From Steroidobacteraceae bacterium (GTDB lineage Bacteria; Pseudomonadota; Gammaproteobacteria; Steroidobacterales; Steroidobacteraceae), in the NCBI GenBank assembly GCA_041395505.1, contig JAWLAG010000002.1, positions 62,001-126,000 of the forward strand: a stretch of 64,000 bases of DNA, given 5' to 3'. Shown one piece after another: positions 8,706 through 17,641 of this stretch. The notes beneath the pieces are model-generated. The model was not told the DNA's origin, searched no databases, and worked only from the letters and a program-made list of their open reading frames with translations. Within the stretch, counting starts at the first letter, position 1, and every line of letters starts with the position of its first letter. A program made the translations under genes and the position numbers.

Positions 8706-10223
8706 ATGAGCGAGCCCAATCGTTCCGCCAATCTGCAGGATCCACTGGCGGAACTGACAGCGTTGCTGCTGTCGAACCATGCCCTGATCATCCTCGAGAC
8801 CCGCGAAGAGCAGCGTGCGCTCGAGCTCCTGCGGCGCGCGAGCCTCAATGCACGCCGCAAGCGCGACTGGGGCGTATTTCAATGGACTGTGACCGAAGGC
8901 CTGCAACGCATCGATCGCGACCTGGGCGGGCCATTGCGAACGGTCGCCGACCCGACGCAGTTCCTGCGCCACCTGAAGGCGACACCCGCTGCCGGCATCT
9001 ATGTGCTGCTCGACTTTCACCCCTACCTTGCCGACCCGGTCAACGTGCGCATGCTGAAGGACGTGGCGCAGGGCTATGGGGACGTCGCCCGCACCGTCGT
9101 GCTCATCAGCCATCACCTGGAGCTGCCCGGCGAGCTCGACCATTTCGCGGCGCGCCTGACCTTGAACATGCCGACGCTCAACGAGCGGCGCATGATCGTA
9201 ACGCGCGCCATTGCCGATTTCGCCGCCAGCCACAATGGCATCGCGCCGCCTGTCGACAAGGAGGCCGAATCGCGCCTGCTCGAGAACCTCGCCGGACTGT
9301 CCGCCAGCGACTGCGAGCGCCTGGTTCGTCAGGCGCTTGCGCACGATGGGGCGATCACTTCTGCGGACCTGCCGCGCATCATGGCCGCCAAATTCGAGCT
9401 GCTGAACCGCAACGGCACGCTGACCTACGAGCCCGACACGGCGCGCTTCGCCGACATCGGCGGACTGCATCGCCTGCGACAGTGGCTGCAGGCGAGAAAG
9501 CCCGCATTCGATGGCAGTGCCGCCGATCTCGAACCTCCGAAGGGGGTACTGCTGCTCGGCGTACAGGGCTGCGGCAAGAGCCTGGCAGCCAAGGCGGCGG
9601 CGGGCGTCTTCGGCGTGCCGCTGCTGCGTTTCGATTTCGCCGCGCTATACAACAAGTGGCATGGTGAATCCGAGCGCAACCTGCGCGAGTCGCTGAGCTC
9701 GGCAACGGCGCTTGCGCCCTGCGTGTTGTGGATCGACGAAATCGAAAAAGCGATCGCCACCGGCGATGGCGAGGGCGGCACTTCGCGCCGCGTGCTCGGC
9801 AGCCTGCTCACCTGGCTCGCAGAGAACCAGAGCCGCGTTTTCGTCGTCGCCACGGCGAATGACATTGCGGCGCTGCCGGCCGAGCTCCTGCGCAAGGGAC
9901 GGTTCGATGAAATCTTTTTCGTCGACCTGCCGGGCGCCGATGCGCGCCAGGACATCCTGCGCATCCACACCGGCAAGCGCGGCATCGAACTGGCGCCAAA
10001 CCAACTGGCCGCCCTTGCGCGTCACTGCGAGCATTTCTCCGGCGCGGAAATCGAACAAGCCGTGGTGGCTGCGCGCTATGCCGCCCATGCCAGCGGATCG
10101 ACGGTCAGCGCGCAGCTGATTGCCCGCGAACTGGTTGCGACACGACCGCTGGCCGTCGTAATGGCCGAAAAGGTCGCGGCCCTACGCAACTGGGCACGGG
10201 ATCGGACCGTCTCAGCCGACTAG
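8706..10223 (+). CDS. Ycf46-like AAA ATPase
   Basis: 505-aa AAA+ protein. Residues 1-~240 form an N-terminal domain of the Ycf46 type (opening AELTALLLSNHALIIL), and ~250-490 a single classical AAA module. Walker A is GVQGCGKS (~285-292), Walker B LWIDEIEK (~341-348), and the second region of homology contains ATANDIAALPAELLRKGRFD with its arginine finger. No FtsH-type protease domain and no membrane segment are present. The Ycf46 family is conserved in cyanobacteria and scattered proteobacteria; roles in CO2 or stress responses have been proposed. The ATG at 8706 follows a short divergent intergenic region. The stop overlaps convergent cysQ by 12 bases. Confidence 0.85.
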   Translation: MSEPNRSANLQDPLAELTALLLSNHALIILETREEQRALELLRRASLNARRKRDWGVFQWTVTEGLQRIDRDLGGPLRTVADPTQFLRHLKATPAAGIYVLLDFHPYLADPVNVRMLKDVAQGYGDVARTVVLISHHLELPGELDHFAARLTLNMPTLNERRMIVTRAIADFAASHNGIAPPVDKEAESRLLENLAGLSASDCERLVRQALAHDGAITSADLPRIMAAKFELLNRNGTLTYEPDTARFADIGGLHRLRQWLQARKPAFDGSAADLEPPKGVLLLGVQGCGKSLAAKAAAGVFGVPLLRFDFAALYNKWHGESERNLRESLSSATALAPCVLWIDEIEKAIATGDGEGGTSRRVLGSLLTWLAENQSRVFVVATANDIAALPAELLRKGRFDEIFFVDLPGADARQDILRIHTGKRGIELAPNQLAALARHCEHFSGAEIEQAVVAARYAAHASGSTVSAQLIARELVATRPLAVVMAEKVAALRNWARDRTVSAD

Positions 10224-10991
10224 AGCGAGCCAGTCCCGCGCGCTGTCACCGAAGGCAACGAAATGCGGGTTGAGGAGCTCTTCCTTGCTGTTGTAGCCAA
10301 GGTCTGCTCCGTCCAGGGTCACGACCTTGCCGCCGGCAGACTCCAGCACGGCCTGCGCCGCAGCGGTATCCCACTCGCAGGTTGGGCCCAGGCGCGGATA
10401 AACGTCGGCCCTGCCTTCGGCGACCAGGCAGAACTTGAGCGCACTGCCGACCGCCAGTAGCTCATGGGCCGGGACCCTCGCGAGGAAGGCATCCAGCGAA
10501 CTGCCGCGGTGGGATCGACTGCCGACGATACGCACCGGGTCGGCACAGCGGCTGACGACGATCGGCCGAGCGGGCTGCATCCGCTCGCGCCGAAAAGCAC
10601 CATGGCCCAGCTCGCCATGATAGATGAGTCCCTGCGCCGGTACACCGACGACTCCGAGGATGGCGCGATGATTTTCCACCAGCGCAACGTTGACGGTGAA
10701 TTCACCGTTGCGTGAGAGAAAATCGCGCGTGCCATCGAGGGGATCGACCAGCCAGTAGCGCTGCCACCGGCGCCGCTCGGCATAAGGGACCGCCGCCGAT
10801 TCCTCCGACAGTACCGGGTAGCGGGGCTCCAGCCGTTCGAGTCCCGCAGTGATCAGGCGGTGCGACCGCAGGTCCGCCTCGGTGAGCGGCGAGCTGTCGG
10901 CTTTTTCAGCGACGCGCAGGTCACCGCTTGCATAGACCTCCATGATCGCCGCACCGGCACGGTCAACGAGTTCGACGATTTGTTCGATCAA
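10212..10991 (-). CDS. cysQ: 3'(2'),5'-bisphosphate nucleotidase CysQ
   Basis: Hydrolyses 3'-phosphoadenosine 5'-phosphate, a by-product of sulfate assimilation, in an inositol-monophosphatase fold. The 259-aa protein shows the metal motif WLVDPLDGTRDF, the earlier SPLTEAD acidic helix and the C-terminal WDTAAAQAVLESAGG motif. The apparent start is a TTG inside the hutU stop region (catTGAtc context), so translation would be coupled to hutU. No better in-frame start with a family-like N-terminus exists. Its place behind the hut genes looks like read-through rather than a pathway role. Confidence 0.92.
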   Translation of the reverse strand: MIEQIVELVDRAGAAIMEVYASGDLRVAEKADSSPLTEADLRSHRLITAGLERLEPRYPVLSEESAAVPYAERRRWQRYWLVDPLDGTRDFLSRNGEFTVNVALVENHRAILGVVGVPAQGLIYHGELGHGAFRRERMQPARPIVVSRCADPVRIVGSRSHRGSSLDAFLARVPAHELLAVGSALKFCLVAEGRADVYPRLGPTCEWDTAAAQAVLESAGGKVVTLDGADLGYNSKEELLNPHFVAFGDSARDWLALVG

Positions 10992-12658
10992 TGCGCGATT
11001 CCCGGAAGGTCGAGGCCGTGCTCGCGTGCGCAGTCTAACGCAAGCGGATAACCCGCATCGGCATGACGCATCACGCCGCTCGCCGGGTCATTCCACAGCA
11101 CGCGTTCGATGCGCCGCGCCGCCGCGTCGCTGCCGTCGCAGCAGATGACCATGCCGGCGTGTTGCGAATAACCCATGCCGACGCCGCCGCCGTGGTGGAT
11201 CGACACCCAGGTTGCGCCGGATGCGCAGTTGAGCAAGGCATTCAGCAACGGCCAGTCCGATACCGCGTCGGATCCATCGCGCATGGCCTCGGTCTCGCGG
11301 TTCGGTGAGGCCACCGAGCCCGAATCGAGGTGATCGCGCCCGATGACGATGGGCGCGCGCAGCTCTCCGCTACGCACCAGCCGGTTGAATGCGAGACCGA
11401 GCCTATGCCGCTCGCCGAGCCCGACCCAGCAGATACGAGCCGGCAGACCCTGAAACGCAATGCGCTCGCGCGCCATGTCGAGCCAGCGATGCAATTCGCG
11501 GTGATCCGGCAGCAACTCCTTGACACAGGCGTCGGTGCGCTCGATATCGGCCGGATCGCCCGACAACGCGCACCAGCGAAACGGCCCGACGCCGCGGCAG
11601 AAAAGCGGCCTGATGTAGGCTGGCACGAAGCCGGGGAAGTCGAAGGCATTGGCAAGGCCTTCGTCGCTCGCCATCTGCCGGATGTTGTTGCCGTAATCGA
11701 CGGTCGGCACGCCGCGGCGATGGAATCCGAGCATGGCCGTAACCTGCACCCGCATCGAAGCACGCGCCGCCTTGGCGACCTCCTGCGGCGAGCGGGTCCG
11801 TCGCTCGCGCCACTCGGCAAGGGTCCAGCCGAGCGGCAGGTAGCCATTGACGGGATCATGCGCCGAGGTCTGGTCGGTCACGAGCGAAGGCTTGGCGCCG
11901 CGAGCGAGCAGCGCGGGAAAGATGTCCGCGGCATTGCCAAGGAGGGCAATCGAGCGCGTCTCGCCGCGCTCGCACCAGTACTCGATGCGCGCCAACGCAT
12001 CGTCGAGGGATTCGGTCGACTCGTCGAGGTAGCGCGTGCGCAGGCGAAAGGCGATCCGTTCAGGGTCGCACTCGATGGCAAGACAACAGGCACCGGCCAT
12101 CACCGCCGCCAGCGGTTGTGCGCCGCCCATGCCGCCGAGACCCGCGGTGAGGATCCAGCGGCCGCGCATGTTGCCGCCATAATGTTGGCGAGCAGCTTCG
12201 GCGAAAGTTTCGTAGGTTCCCTGCACGATGCCCTGCGTGCCGATGTAGATCCACGAGCCCGCGGTCATCTGCCCGTACATCATCAGGCCCTTGCGGTCGA
12301 GTTCGTTGAAATGCTCCCAGGTCGCCCAGTGCGGCACCAGGTTGGAGTTGGCGATGAGCACGCGCGGAGCGTCATCGTGCGTGCGAAACACACCGACCGC
12401 CCTCCCCGACTGCACCAGCAGCGTCTCGTCGTGTTCAAGCCGGGTCAGGGCTGCGACGATCCGGTCATAGTCATCCCAGCTGCGCGCCGCGCGTCCGATA
12501 CCGCCGTAGACGACGAGCTCGGCGGGATTTTCGGCGACGTCGGGATGCAGATTGTTCATCAACATGCGCAGCGGCGCCTCGGTCAGCCACGATTTCGCGG
12601 TCAGTTTCGTGCCGGTCGGGGCGCGGATGCTGCGTTGTTGTCGGTGAAATGCGCTCAT
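10988..12658 (-). CDS. hutU: urocanate hydratase
   Basis: Second step of histidine degradation: urocanate to 4-imidazolone-5-propionate, using a tightly bound NAD+. The 556-aa length is typical. Visible family features are YGGIGRAARSW near the N-terminus, the NAD-binding TAGLGGMGGAQP motif, and the active-site region VDYGNNIRQMA. The segment WVSIHHGGGVGMGYSQHAG contains the conserved urocanase signature. The ATG at 12658 overlaps the hutG stop (ATGA), so the minus-strand hut genes are tightly coupled. Confidence 0.97.
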   Translation of the reverse strand: MSAFHRQQRSIRAPTGTKLTAKSWLTEAPLRMLMNNLHPDVAENPAELVVYGGIGRAARSWDDYDRIVAALTRLEHDETLLVQSGRAVGVFRTHDDAPRVLIANSNLVPHWATWEHFNELDRKGLMMYGQMTAGSWIYIGTQGIVQGTYETFAEAARQHYGGNMRGRWILTAGLGGMGGAQPLAAVMAGACCLAIECDPERIAFRLRTRYLDESTESLDDALARIEYWCERGETRSIALLGNAADIFPALLARGAKPSLVTDQTSAHDPVNGYLPLGWTLAEWRERRTRSPQEVAKAARASMRVQVTAMLGFHRRGVPTVDYGNNIRQMASDEGLANAFDFPGFVPAYIRPLFCRGVGPFRWCALSGDPADIERTDACVKELLPDHRELHRWLDMARERIAFQGLPARICWVGLGERHRLGLAFNRLVRSGELRAPIVIGRDHLDSGSVASPNRETEAMRDGSDAVSDWPLLNALLNCASGATWVSIHHGGGVGMGYSQHAGMVICCDGSDAAARRIERVLWNDPASGVMRHADAGYPLALDCAREHGLDLPGIAH

Positions 12659-13470
12659 GTCCTCATCTCCAGTCGGCCGCCGCGCGCGAGTTCATCGAGC
12701 GCAAGCAATATCTCCCCGAGCACGCGCTGCACGGCCGATGCGCGCTCCTCGCGCCAGCGCCAGGGTGGCGTTGCGTCCATATAGCAGCGCTGCGCCAGTT
12801 CCATCTGCACGGCGTGCACGCCGGCAGCCGGCTGCCCGTAATGGCGGGTGGTCCAGCCGCCGCGAAACCGGCCGTCGACGACATGGCTGTAGCCAGTCGC
12901 GGTCCGGCAGATGTCGGCCATCCCCGCCACGACATCCGGCGCACAGCTGCGGCCGCCATTGCTGCCGATATTGAAGATCGCGAGTTCGCCATCGAACAGG
13001 AAAGGCAGGACGGAACGGATACTGTGGCAGTCGTAGAGAACGACGCAGCCAAAGCGCTCCTTGATTCGCGTGATCTCACGCTGCAGCGCTTCGTGATAGC
13101 AGGAATGGAATTCCCGCAACCGGGCCGCGATATCCGCGGCGTCCGGCTCAGTGCCCTCGCGGTAGATCGGCTCGCCGGCGAAATCGGTCAGCGGGCACAA
13201 AGCGGTACTGTTCTGCCCGGGATACAGGCTCGCTCCGTCGGGACTGCGATTGGCGTCGATGACGTAGCGGTGGAATCTCGCACGCACGCGGGTCGCACCG
13301 GGCAGCAACGGCAGATAAAGGCGATCGACATGCCAGTCGGTATCGGCGAGCGCCCGCCCGCGCTCGTTCAATCGCTCCCAGAGTGCCGATGGCACCTCGA
13401 CACCGCTATGCGGCATCGCGAGCAGCACCGGGCCGTCGCCCGGGGTGACTTCAACCGCCGACATTTGCAT
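12655..13470 (-). CDS. hutG: N-formylglutamate deformylase
   Basis: Zinc-dependent hydrolase that yields glutamate and formate from N-formyl-L-glutamate, the last step of the five-step pathway that uses HutF. Motifs include MPHSGVEVP near the start, DWHVDRLY, and DCHSIRS in the centre. The frame is open to 13560, but the family-like N-terminus begins at ATG 13470 (or ATG 13464, two codons later). Either start lies inside the hutH 3' end. Presence of hutF in the same locus confirms this is the deformylase and not formimidoylglutamase. Confidence 0.94.
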   Translation of the reverse strand: MQMSAVEVTPGDGPVLLAMPHSGVEVPSALWERLNERGRALADTDWHVDRLYLPLLPGATRVRARFHRYVIDANRSPDGASLYPGQNSTALCPLTDFAGEPIYREGTEPDAADIAARLREFHSCYHEALQREITRIKERFGCVVLYDCHSIRSVLPFLFDGELAIFNIGSNGGRSCAPDVVAGMADICRTATGYSHVVDGRFRGGWTTRHYGQPAAGVHAVQMELAQRCYMDATPPWRWREERASAVQRVLGEILLALDELARGGRLEMRT

Positions 13471-15004
13471 CGAGGGGCGCGAGCAGTTGCGCCCGCCCGG
13501 TCGCCCTGACCACCTCGGCCGCGCGCACCAGCGCCGCCGCTCGCGACAGGTCGGCAGCAAGGATACGATCCTCGCGGAGCGGTGCGACTTCGCGCCTCAG
13601 GCAGGCAATGACCGCTGCGAGCTGATCGCTCGTCGTCAAGGGCGCACGCAGATGCACGCCCTGTGCGGCGCAGAGCAACTCGATGCCGAGTATCTGCGCA
13701 AGGTTTTCGTTCATGGGACCCAGGCGGCGTGCGCCATGGGCCGCCATGGACACGTGATCTTCCTGGTTGGCGCTGGTGGGCGTGGAATCGGTCGAACAGG
13801 GGTTCGCGAGATGCTTGTTCTCGCTCATCAGCGCAGCTGCGGCGATCTCCGCCACCATGAAGCCGGAATTCAGGCCCGGGTTGGGTGTCAGGAAGGGGGG
13901 CAGATCGAAGCTGAGCGTGGGGTCGACCAGCAATGCGATGCGTCGCTGGGAGATCGAGCCGATCTCGGCAATCGCGAGCGCAGTCTGGTCGGCGGCGAAG
14001 GCGACCGGTTCGGCATGAAAATTCCCGCCGGAAACGATCTGCTGCGCGCGCTCGAGCAACAACGGGTTGTCGGTAACCGCATTGGCTTCGATACGCAAGG
14101 TCGCGGCGGCCTGGCGCAACAGGTCGACGCAGGCGCCAGTCACCTGCGGCTGGCAGCGAATGCAATAGGGATCCTGGACGCGATTGTCATCGCTCCTGTG
14201 CGACTCGCGTAGCGGTGAGCCATCGAGCAGCGCCCGCATTGCCGCGGCCACCTCGAGCTGGCCGCGGTGACCGCGCAGCTCGTGGATTTCCTCGAGCAAG
14301 GGTTCGGTCGAAGCCATGGCCGCATCCGTGCTGAGCGCACCCGTGACGACCGCCGCCTGCGCGCAGCGCCAGGCATCGAATAGCCCCGCCAGCGCAAGCG
14401 CGGTGGAGAATTGCGTGCCGTTGATCAGCGCCAGGCCCTCTTTCGGACCCAGCTCGATGGCCGCGAGGCCGGCAGCAGCGAGTGCCGCGGCGCCCGGCAT
14501 CCGTTTGCCCTGAAAATACGCCTCGCCCTCGCCTATCAGTACGGCGCCGAGGTGGGCAAGCGGCGCAAGATCGCCTGATGCGCCCACCGAACCCTGCACA
14601 GGGATCAACGGCAGCACATCGCGCGCGAGCATCTGTTCGAGCAGCTCGATGAGTGCATAACGCACGCCGGACGCGCCGCGCGCGAGCGACAGGAGCTTGA
14701 GCGTCATGGTCAGCCTGACGACGGCGGGTCCAAGTGGCGGGCCGATCCCGCTGCAGTGAGAGAGAATCAGGTTGCGCTGCAGGCGCGTGGCATCGCCCGC
14801 GGCGATGCGCACGCTCGCGAGCCGGCCGAATCCCGTGTTGATGCCATATACGGCGCGTTCGCCCGCTGCGTACGCGGTGAGCCGCGCGGCACCGGCATCG
14901 ACAGCCGCTCGCGCCGCCGGGTCGATACGCACGGATTTCGCGCTGCGATAGACCTCTTCGAGATCGGCGAGTCGCGCATGGCCTGGACGCAGAAGCAAGG
15001 TCAT
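13451..15004 (-). CDS. hutH: histidine ammonia-lyase
   Basis: First step of histidine breakdown: histidine to urocanate and ammonia. The 517-aa protein has the Ala-Ser-Gly triad in VGASGDLAPLAH (~140-143), which cyclises into the MIO electrophile. It also has YGINTGFG near residue 55 with the active-site tyrosine, and the QEDHVSM motif. The C-terminal segment overlaps the hutG start by 14-20 bases. Its ATG at 15004 overlaps the hutI stop (ATGA). Confidence 0.97.
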   Translation of the reverse strand: MTLLLRPGHARLADLEEVYRSAKSVRIDPAARAAVDAGAARLTAYAAGERAVYGINTGFGRLASVRIAAGDATRLQRNLILSHCSGIGPPLGPAVVRLTMTLKLLSLARGASGVRYALIELLEQMLARDVLPLIPVQGSVGASGDLAPLAHLGAVLIGEGEAYFQGKRMPGAAALAAAGLAAIELGPKEGLALINGTQFSTALALAGLFDAWRCAQAAVVTGALSTDAAMASTEPLLEEIHELRGHRGQLEVAAAMRALLDGSPLRESHRSDDNRVQDPYCIRCQPQVTGACVDLLRQAAATLRIEANAVTDNPLLLERAQQIVSGGNFHAEPVAFAADQTALAIAEIGSISQRRIALLVDPTLSFDLPPFLTPNPGLNSGFMVAEIAAAALMSENKHLANPCSTDSTPTSANQEDHVSMAAHGARRLGPMNENLAQILGIELLCAAQGVHLRAPLTTSDQLAAVIACLRREVAPLREDRILAADLSRAAALVRAAEVVRATGRAQLLAPLDANVGG

Positions 15005-16209
15005 GATTCACCTCCAAATATGCGCTCGACAGGTCGCGCACCGCCCAGGCGACAAATGAGTTCGGCCGGATCGCTCGCGTCCCAGATGGCGAGATCGGCC
15101 CGCAGGCCAACCGCAAGCCGGCCTGTATCGGCAAGACCAAGCGCACGCGCGGCATGGCAGGTGATTGCCGCGAGCGCCTCGGCAGGCGTCAGCTCGAACA
15201 ACACGCAGGCCATGTTGGCGGCCAGCAGAAGCGACGTAAGGGGCGATGTGCCGGGATTGCAGTCGGTCGCAACCGCGATCGCAACGCCCTGGGAACGCAA
15301 ATCGGCGATCGGCGGCTTGCGCGTTTCACGCAGGCTGTAGTACGCGCCGGGCAGCAGCACGGCGACGGTACCGGCCGCGGCCATTGCCGCAATACCCGAC
15401 CGGCTGGCGTACTCGAGATGATCGGCCGACAGCGCGTGATTGCGAGCGGCGAACTCCGCTGCACCCACGTCGCTACGCTGGTCGGCATGCAGCTTGACGG
15501 GCAATCCAAGCTCGCGCGCGACATCGTACAGCGGCTGCAGCTCCGCGGCGGTGAACGCGATGTCCTCGCAATAGGCGTCGACCGCATCGACCAGCCCACG
15601 TTCATGCGCGGCGCGCAGGGCCGGAATGCAGCACTCGCGGATATACTCACCAACGCGGCCGCTGTATTCGCCGGGAAGGGCATGCGCGCCGAGGAAACTG
15701 GCACGCACGCGCACGGGACGCTGACGCGCCACTTCGCGCGCAGCGGCCAGCATCGTCAGTTCCGTCTCAACATCGAGCCCATAGCCCGACTTGATCTCGA
15801 GCGTAGTGACGCCTTCGGCCAGCAAGGCATCGATGCGCGGCATGGATTCGCCGAGCAGCTGCGCCTCGTCGGCATTGCGCGTCGCACCCACGGTCGCCAT
15901 GATCCCGCCCCCCGCGCACGCAATTTGCTCATAGCTCGCGCCCGCCAAGCGTGCCGCGAATTCGGCTGCGCGATTGCCCGCGTGCACGATATGCGTGTGG
16001 CAGTCGATCAGACCCGGCGTCACCAGGCGCCCTTGCAGGTCCAGCCGCGGCCAGTGGGAGTACGACGCGGGTACGGCCGAAGCCGCGCCCGTCCAGGCAA
16101 TGACACCGTCGGCCCAGGCAATTGCCGCCCCGCGTTGCATTGCACAGGGATCATGGCCGGGTCCGCACATGGTCGCCAGCGTGGCATTGACGAGCAGACG
16201 CCCGGTCAT
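15001..16209 (-). CDS. hutI: imidazolonepropionase
   Basis: Third step: opens 4-imidazolone-5-propionate to N-formimidoyl-L-glutamate. It is a 402-aa amidohydrolase with the metal motif DCHTHIVHAGNR, the KSGYGLD substrate loop and later metal ligands in KLHADQ and ATDCNPGTS. The frame is open to 16260, but ATG 16209 gives the right N-terminus, and translation from 16260 would run through the proposed operator. It is the first gene of the minus-strand hut operon, reading away from hutF. Confidence 0.95.
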   Translation of the reverse strand: MTGRLLVNATLATMCGPGHDPCAMQRGAAIAWADGVIAWTGAASAVPASYSHWPRLDLQGRLVTPGLIDCHTHIVHAGNRAAEFAARLAGASYEQIACAGGGIMATVGATRNADEAQLLGESMPRIDALLAEGVTTLEIKSGYGLDVETELTMLAAAREVARQRPVRVRASFLGAHALPGEYSGRVGEYIRECCIPALRAAHERGLVDAVDAYCEDIAFTAAELQPLYDVARELGLPVKLHADQRSDVGAAEFAARNHALSADHLEYASRSGIAAMAAAGTVAVLLPGAYYSLRETRKPPIADLRSQGVAIAVATDCNPGTSPLTSLLLAANMACVLFELTPAEALAAITCHAARALGLADTGRLAVGLRADLAIWDASDPAELICRLGGARPVERIFGGES

Positions 16210-16244
16210 GTCACGCGATCCTGCGGGGTCGACGGCCTTGTGTT

Positions 16245-16264
16245 TATTATGTGCATACATAATA
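16245..16264. promoter_or_regulatory. candidate HutC operator in the hutI-hutF intergenic region
   Basis: TATTATGT-gcat-ACATAATA: two perfect 8-base inverted arms around four bases, AT-rich in a GC-rich genome. It sits midway between the divergent hutI (start 16209) and hutF (start 16286). GntR/HutC dimers bind such inverted repeats, and hutC is encoded in the adjacent operon. A possible plus-strand promoter (TTGTGT at 16238, TAATAG at 16260) overlaps the repeat, which fits repression. The site and the pairing with HutC are inferred. Confidence 0.72.
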
Positions 16265-16285
16265 GTCGAGGCGCATTATATACCC

Positions 16286-17641
16286 ATGCAATCGATCACG
16301 GCGAAACGGGCCCTGCTGCCCGATGGCTGGCATGGCGCGGTGGCGATCGACGTCGATGCGAACGGTCGCATCGCGGCGATACGCGCGGCGCCTGTCGCTG
16401 AGGCCTGCGAGCACGACCTGCTCCTGCCGGCGCCCGCCAATGTCCACAGCCATGCATTCCAGCGGGCCATGGCCGGACTCGCCGAAGCGCGCGGCACCGC
16501 CGGCGGCGACAACTTCTGGAGCTGGCGGCAGCGCATGTACCAGCTGGTCGAGCGGCTGACACCGCAGGATCTTCACGCGATCACGGCTCTCGCACAGATG
16601 GAGATGCTCGAAGCGGGATTCGCGAGCGTCGCGGAGTTCCATTACCTGCACCGTGACCCGAATGGCGCAAACTACGCCGACGTGGCCGAGATGGCCAGCG
16701 CCGTGGTGGCGGCGAGCCGGCGCAGCGGCATCGGACTTACGCTGCTGCCCGTGCTCTATCAGCGTGGCGGCTGCGACGGCCGCGCCCTCGAAGGCGCGCA
16801 GCGGCGCTTCGGCAACACGTTGCACGAGTACCAGCGCCTGCTCGAAGCGTGCCAGGCACTGTGTGCGCATGCGCTGGCCGATTTTCGCGTCGGTGCGGCC
16901 GCACACTCACTGCGGGCCGTCGAAGCATCCGCGATGATCGAGCTGTCCCAGCTGCCGTCGGCGCAACTCCTGCACATCCATGCCGCCGAGCAACGCAGCG
17001 AAGTCGAGGAAGTCAACGCCTGCCTCGGCGCAAGGCCGGTCGAGTGGTTGCTGCGTCACTGCGGCGTCGATGCAAGGTGGACCATCGTACACGCGACCCA
17101 CCTGCTCGCCGGCGAATTGAAGGCCCTGGCTCGAAGCGGTGCCGTCGCGGCGCTGTGCCCGGTGACCGAAGCGAACCTCGGCGATGGCATATTCCCGGCG
17201 GGCGAGTTCGCCGGCGAGAACGGACTGTGGGGCGTTGGCAGCGATTCCAATGTCGAGATTTCCGTGGCGGCGGAGCTGCGCATGCTCGAATATTCGCAGC
17301 GATTGCGCGATCAGGAGCGCACCCGACTTGCCGCGACCGGCGGATCGAGCGGACGGTTTCTCATCGAGCAGGCGGTGCGCGGCGGCGCGCGTGCGCTTGG
17401 CCGCGGTGGCGGCGGGATCGCCCTCGGCGAATACGCCGACCTCATGACGCTCGACAGCCATGATCACCGCTACGCCGCGCGGCGCGACGACCAGTGGCTC
17501 GATACCTGGATATTCGCGGACGGCGGTGTGAGCGAGGTGTGGGCAGCAGGACGACACCTCGTGCACCAGGGACGGCATGTCGAGCGCACGGCAATCATCG
17601 CCGACTACCGTCGCTGCCTCGAACGACTGCGCACATGGTGA
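16286..17641 (+). CDS. hutF: formimidoylglutamate deiminase
   Basis: Converts N-formimidoyl-L-glutamate to N-formyl-L-glutamate plus ammonia, leading to HutG. It is a 451-aa amidohydrolase: metal histidines H54 and H56 in NVHSHAFQR, the NFWSWRQRMY segment characteristic of HutF, HIHAAEQ, and the C-terminal metal aspartate in GVGSDSNVEIS. The frame is open far upstream into hutI, but ATG 16286 gives the family N-terminus. No strong ribosome site sits close to it (GAGG is 14 bases away). The stop overlaps hutC by seven bases. Confidence 0.95.
   Translation: MQSITAKRALLPDGWHGAVAIDVDANGRIAAIRAAPVAEACEHDLLLPAPANVHSHAFQRAMAGLAEARGTAGGDNFWSWRQRMYQLVERLTPQDLHAITALAQMEMLEAGFASVAEFHYLHRDPNGANYADVAEMASAVVAASRRSGIGLTLLPVLYQRGGCDGRALEGAQRRFGNTLHEYQRLLEACQALCAHALADFRVGAAAHSLRAVEASAMIELSQLPSAQLLHIHAAEQRSEVEEVNACLGARPVEWLLRHCGVDARWTIVHATHLLAGELKALARSGAVAALCPVTEANLGDGIFPAGEFAGENGLWGVGSDSNVEISVAAELRMLEYSQRLRDQERTRLAATGGSSGRFLIEQAVRGGARALGRGGGGIALGEYADLMTLDSHDHRYAARRDDQWLDTWIFADGGVSEVWAAGRHLVHQGRHVERTAIIADYRRCLERLRTW

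Noticed and set aside
11330..12784. 484-aa plus-strand open frame
   Set aside because: Antisense to hutU and the hutG end; composition is that of a shadow frame.
16271..16285. TATATA just before hutF as a leaderless promoter
   Set aside because: It ends only three bases before ATG and has no -35 at the right distance, unlike the zapB-like case.
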